Shown: positions 63,154-64,000 of the stretch, in pieces
How positions within the stretch are numbered: the stretch's first letter is position 1
Layout: the number at the start of each line of letters is the position of its first letter
Assembly: GCA_025603075.1 (NCBI GenBank)
Contig: MU626377.1
Location: 1-64,000 of the forward strand
Direction: 5' to 3'
Origin: Neoconidiobolus thromboides FSU 785
Taxonomy: Eukaryota; Entomophthoromycota; Entomophthoromycetes; Entomophthorales; Neoconidiobolaceae
Length of the DNA stretch: 64,000 nucleotides
Made by a program: the position numbers and the translations under genes
Notes under the pieces: model-generated
Told to the model about the DNA's origin: nothing
Seen by the model: the letters and a program-made list of their open reading frames with translations, nothing else
Database searches by the model: none

Positions 63154-64000
63154 TTATAAAGTCCTAATAAATTTTTTTAGAGCAGTGTCTTCATTATTGA
63201 AATTTCCATCTTCATGGTTTGTACTATTTTTGTCAATCCCACCGCTAAGATAAATTCCTTGAAAATTTAAATTACTATATATTACTAAAATTTGGTATCA
63301 TAGTTACCTTCGTTATGATCCTTATCAGCGTTCAAATCTTTCTTTAATACAAATCTATAATAAAGTGATTTAAAGGCTTCATGAATCGTAGGGTCTAAAC
63401 AGAAAGCAATGAAATTAAGCGACCCAGCTAGTGATGATCCCATTATAGACCAGTTTTTTAGATATAGGGGACGTGTTCCATTTATATCAAAGTACGTCTG
63501 TGAAACAACAACACCAGTATGGGTGAATATCATAATAGCTGGGTACAAAATGCTAAAAAAGTTTTAATCAAAAGTTTAATTTTTTTTACAATGTTTACAT
63601 TCTATAGCCTAATTGTTTTACATATTTTACAGCTTTTACAGAAGCATCAGAACCAGTAGAAAAACCTTGATTTTGGATGGTATTGATGTTTTTTGACAAC
63701 CTTAGCAGTACTAAAATAACTACAATAAGGAGGTAAACCATTACAACTATATAGGTGAGCTGAAATACTAATAAATCAAAAATTTTTGCATCGCTTGCAT
63801 TAGCAATAACAATATAACATCCTTGATCTTTAGCATACCCGAGCTTACCAAGAGCTATTCATAAAATGTAAATAAATTTATAATGCACTAATTATATACC
63901 TAATGGGATCGTTGCACATATAAATGCTACTGTCAAAGATATAGCCCAATAAGCAATTTCTATCCATTTAGTAACAGCCTTATTATGAAGAAATGTTCGT
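63154..64000 (-). CDS. Seven-transmembrane G-protein-coupled-receptor-like protein C (3' part, cut by window edge)
   Basis: Exons visible on the minus strand: 63900 to beyond 64000, 63599-63854, 63308-63552 and 63154-63257. All splice positions and phases match receptors A and B (25353-27909); the 256-nt and 245-nt exons have the same lengths as in A. The sequence includes IPLALGKLGYAKDQGCY, MYPAIMIFTHTGVVVSQTYF and SSLAGSLNFIAFCLDPTIHE. The tail is acidic and ends EDTALKKFIRTL, like FVKSL in B. Protein sequence is clearly more divergent than A is from B. The N-terminal helices lie beyond the window. Confidence 0.85.

Noticed and set aside
1-64000. Dictyostelium-like origin, suggested by AT content, ATT repeats and cAMP-receptor-like proteins
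   Set aside because: The Zn2Cys6 regulator, Osh3-type domain order and Ure2p-like transferases fit a fungus better, and coding Asn/Gln homopolymers are nearly absent.
1-64000. tRNA, rRNA or other structured RNA genes
   Set aside because: I scanned by eye for tRNA B-box (GGTTCGA-type) and acceptor-stem patterns on both strands and found no convincing candidate. A covariance-model search would be decisive.

Overview
The window looks like nuclear DNA of a fungus with a very AT-rich genome. Genes have short GT-AG introns (mostly 45-95 bp), and coding regions sit in long AT-rich intergenic stretches. A Zn2Cys6 transcription factor, an Ure2p-type glutathione transferase, an Osh3-type oxysterol-binding protein (about 1000 aa) and a PNKP of fungal (Pnk1-like) size argue for a fungus rather than an amoeba. 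The extreme AT content and the several seven-transmembrane receptors suggest an early-diverging lineage such as Conidiobolus/Entomophthoromycotina. That placement is inference from recall and was not tested.

Layout. 1-2808: end of one MATE transporter, then a complete tandem MATE gene. 2.8-8.4 kb: repeats and a lipase pseudogene. 8411-12907 (-): a 16-exon cohesin subunit gene (SCC3/STAG), divergent from PNKP at 13257-15033 (+). 15927-16681: glutathione transferase. 17791-19246 (+): argininosuccinate synthase, convergent with a methylthioadenosine phosphorylase at 19370-20269 (-). 21.8-25.3 kb: a second lipase pseudogene and repeats. 25353-27909: two paralogous seven-transmembrane receptors in convergent orientation. 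30144-31726 (-): a third MATE gene. 33472-34401: a dead glutathione transferase. 35975-36724: a CENP-B-type HTH protein without a transposase domain. 37751-38656 (-): a single-exon receptor. 39.5-41.1 kb: two small Tyr/Asn-rich secreted proteins. 42319-45542 (+): an Osh3-like protein (GOLD-PH-FFAT-ORD). 46509-48182 (-): a Zn2Cys6 regulator. 50-52.5 kb: repeats, an LTR-like element and a dead chitin deacetylase. 53557-54630 (-): a medium-chain reductase. 55804-56758 (-): an NmrA-like reductase. 58839-60529 (-): a fourth MATE gene. 63154-64000 (-): the 3' part of a further receptor.

The housekeeping genes are ordinary. The accessory content is dominated by small paralogous families (MATE pumps, seven-transmembrane receptors, lipases, glutathione transferases), several partly decayed, which points to birth-and-death evolution and gene conversion.

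The most striking non-genic feature is a family of about 35 copies of a ~100-bp element with TGGGGATGT terminal inverted repeats and TA target duplications, i.e. a Tc1/mariner-type MITE. It occupies about 5 percent of the window. Two copies lie inside lipase pseudogenes, and removing either element plus one TA restores the local reading frame. Another has a paralogous empty site in the window. Several copies stand in arrays separated by a single TA. A second, ~465-bp TG...CA element (probably a solo LTR) occurs four times.
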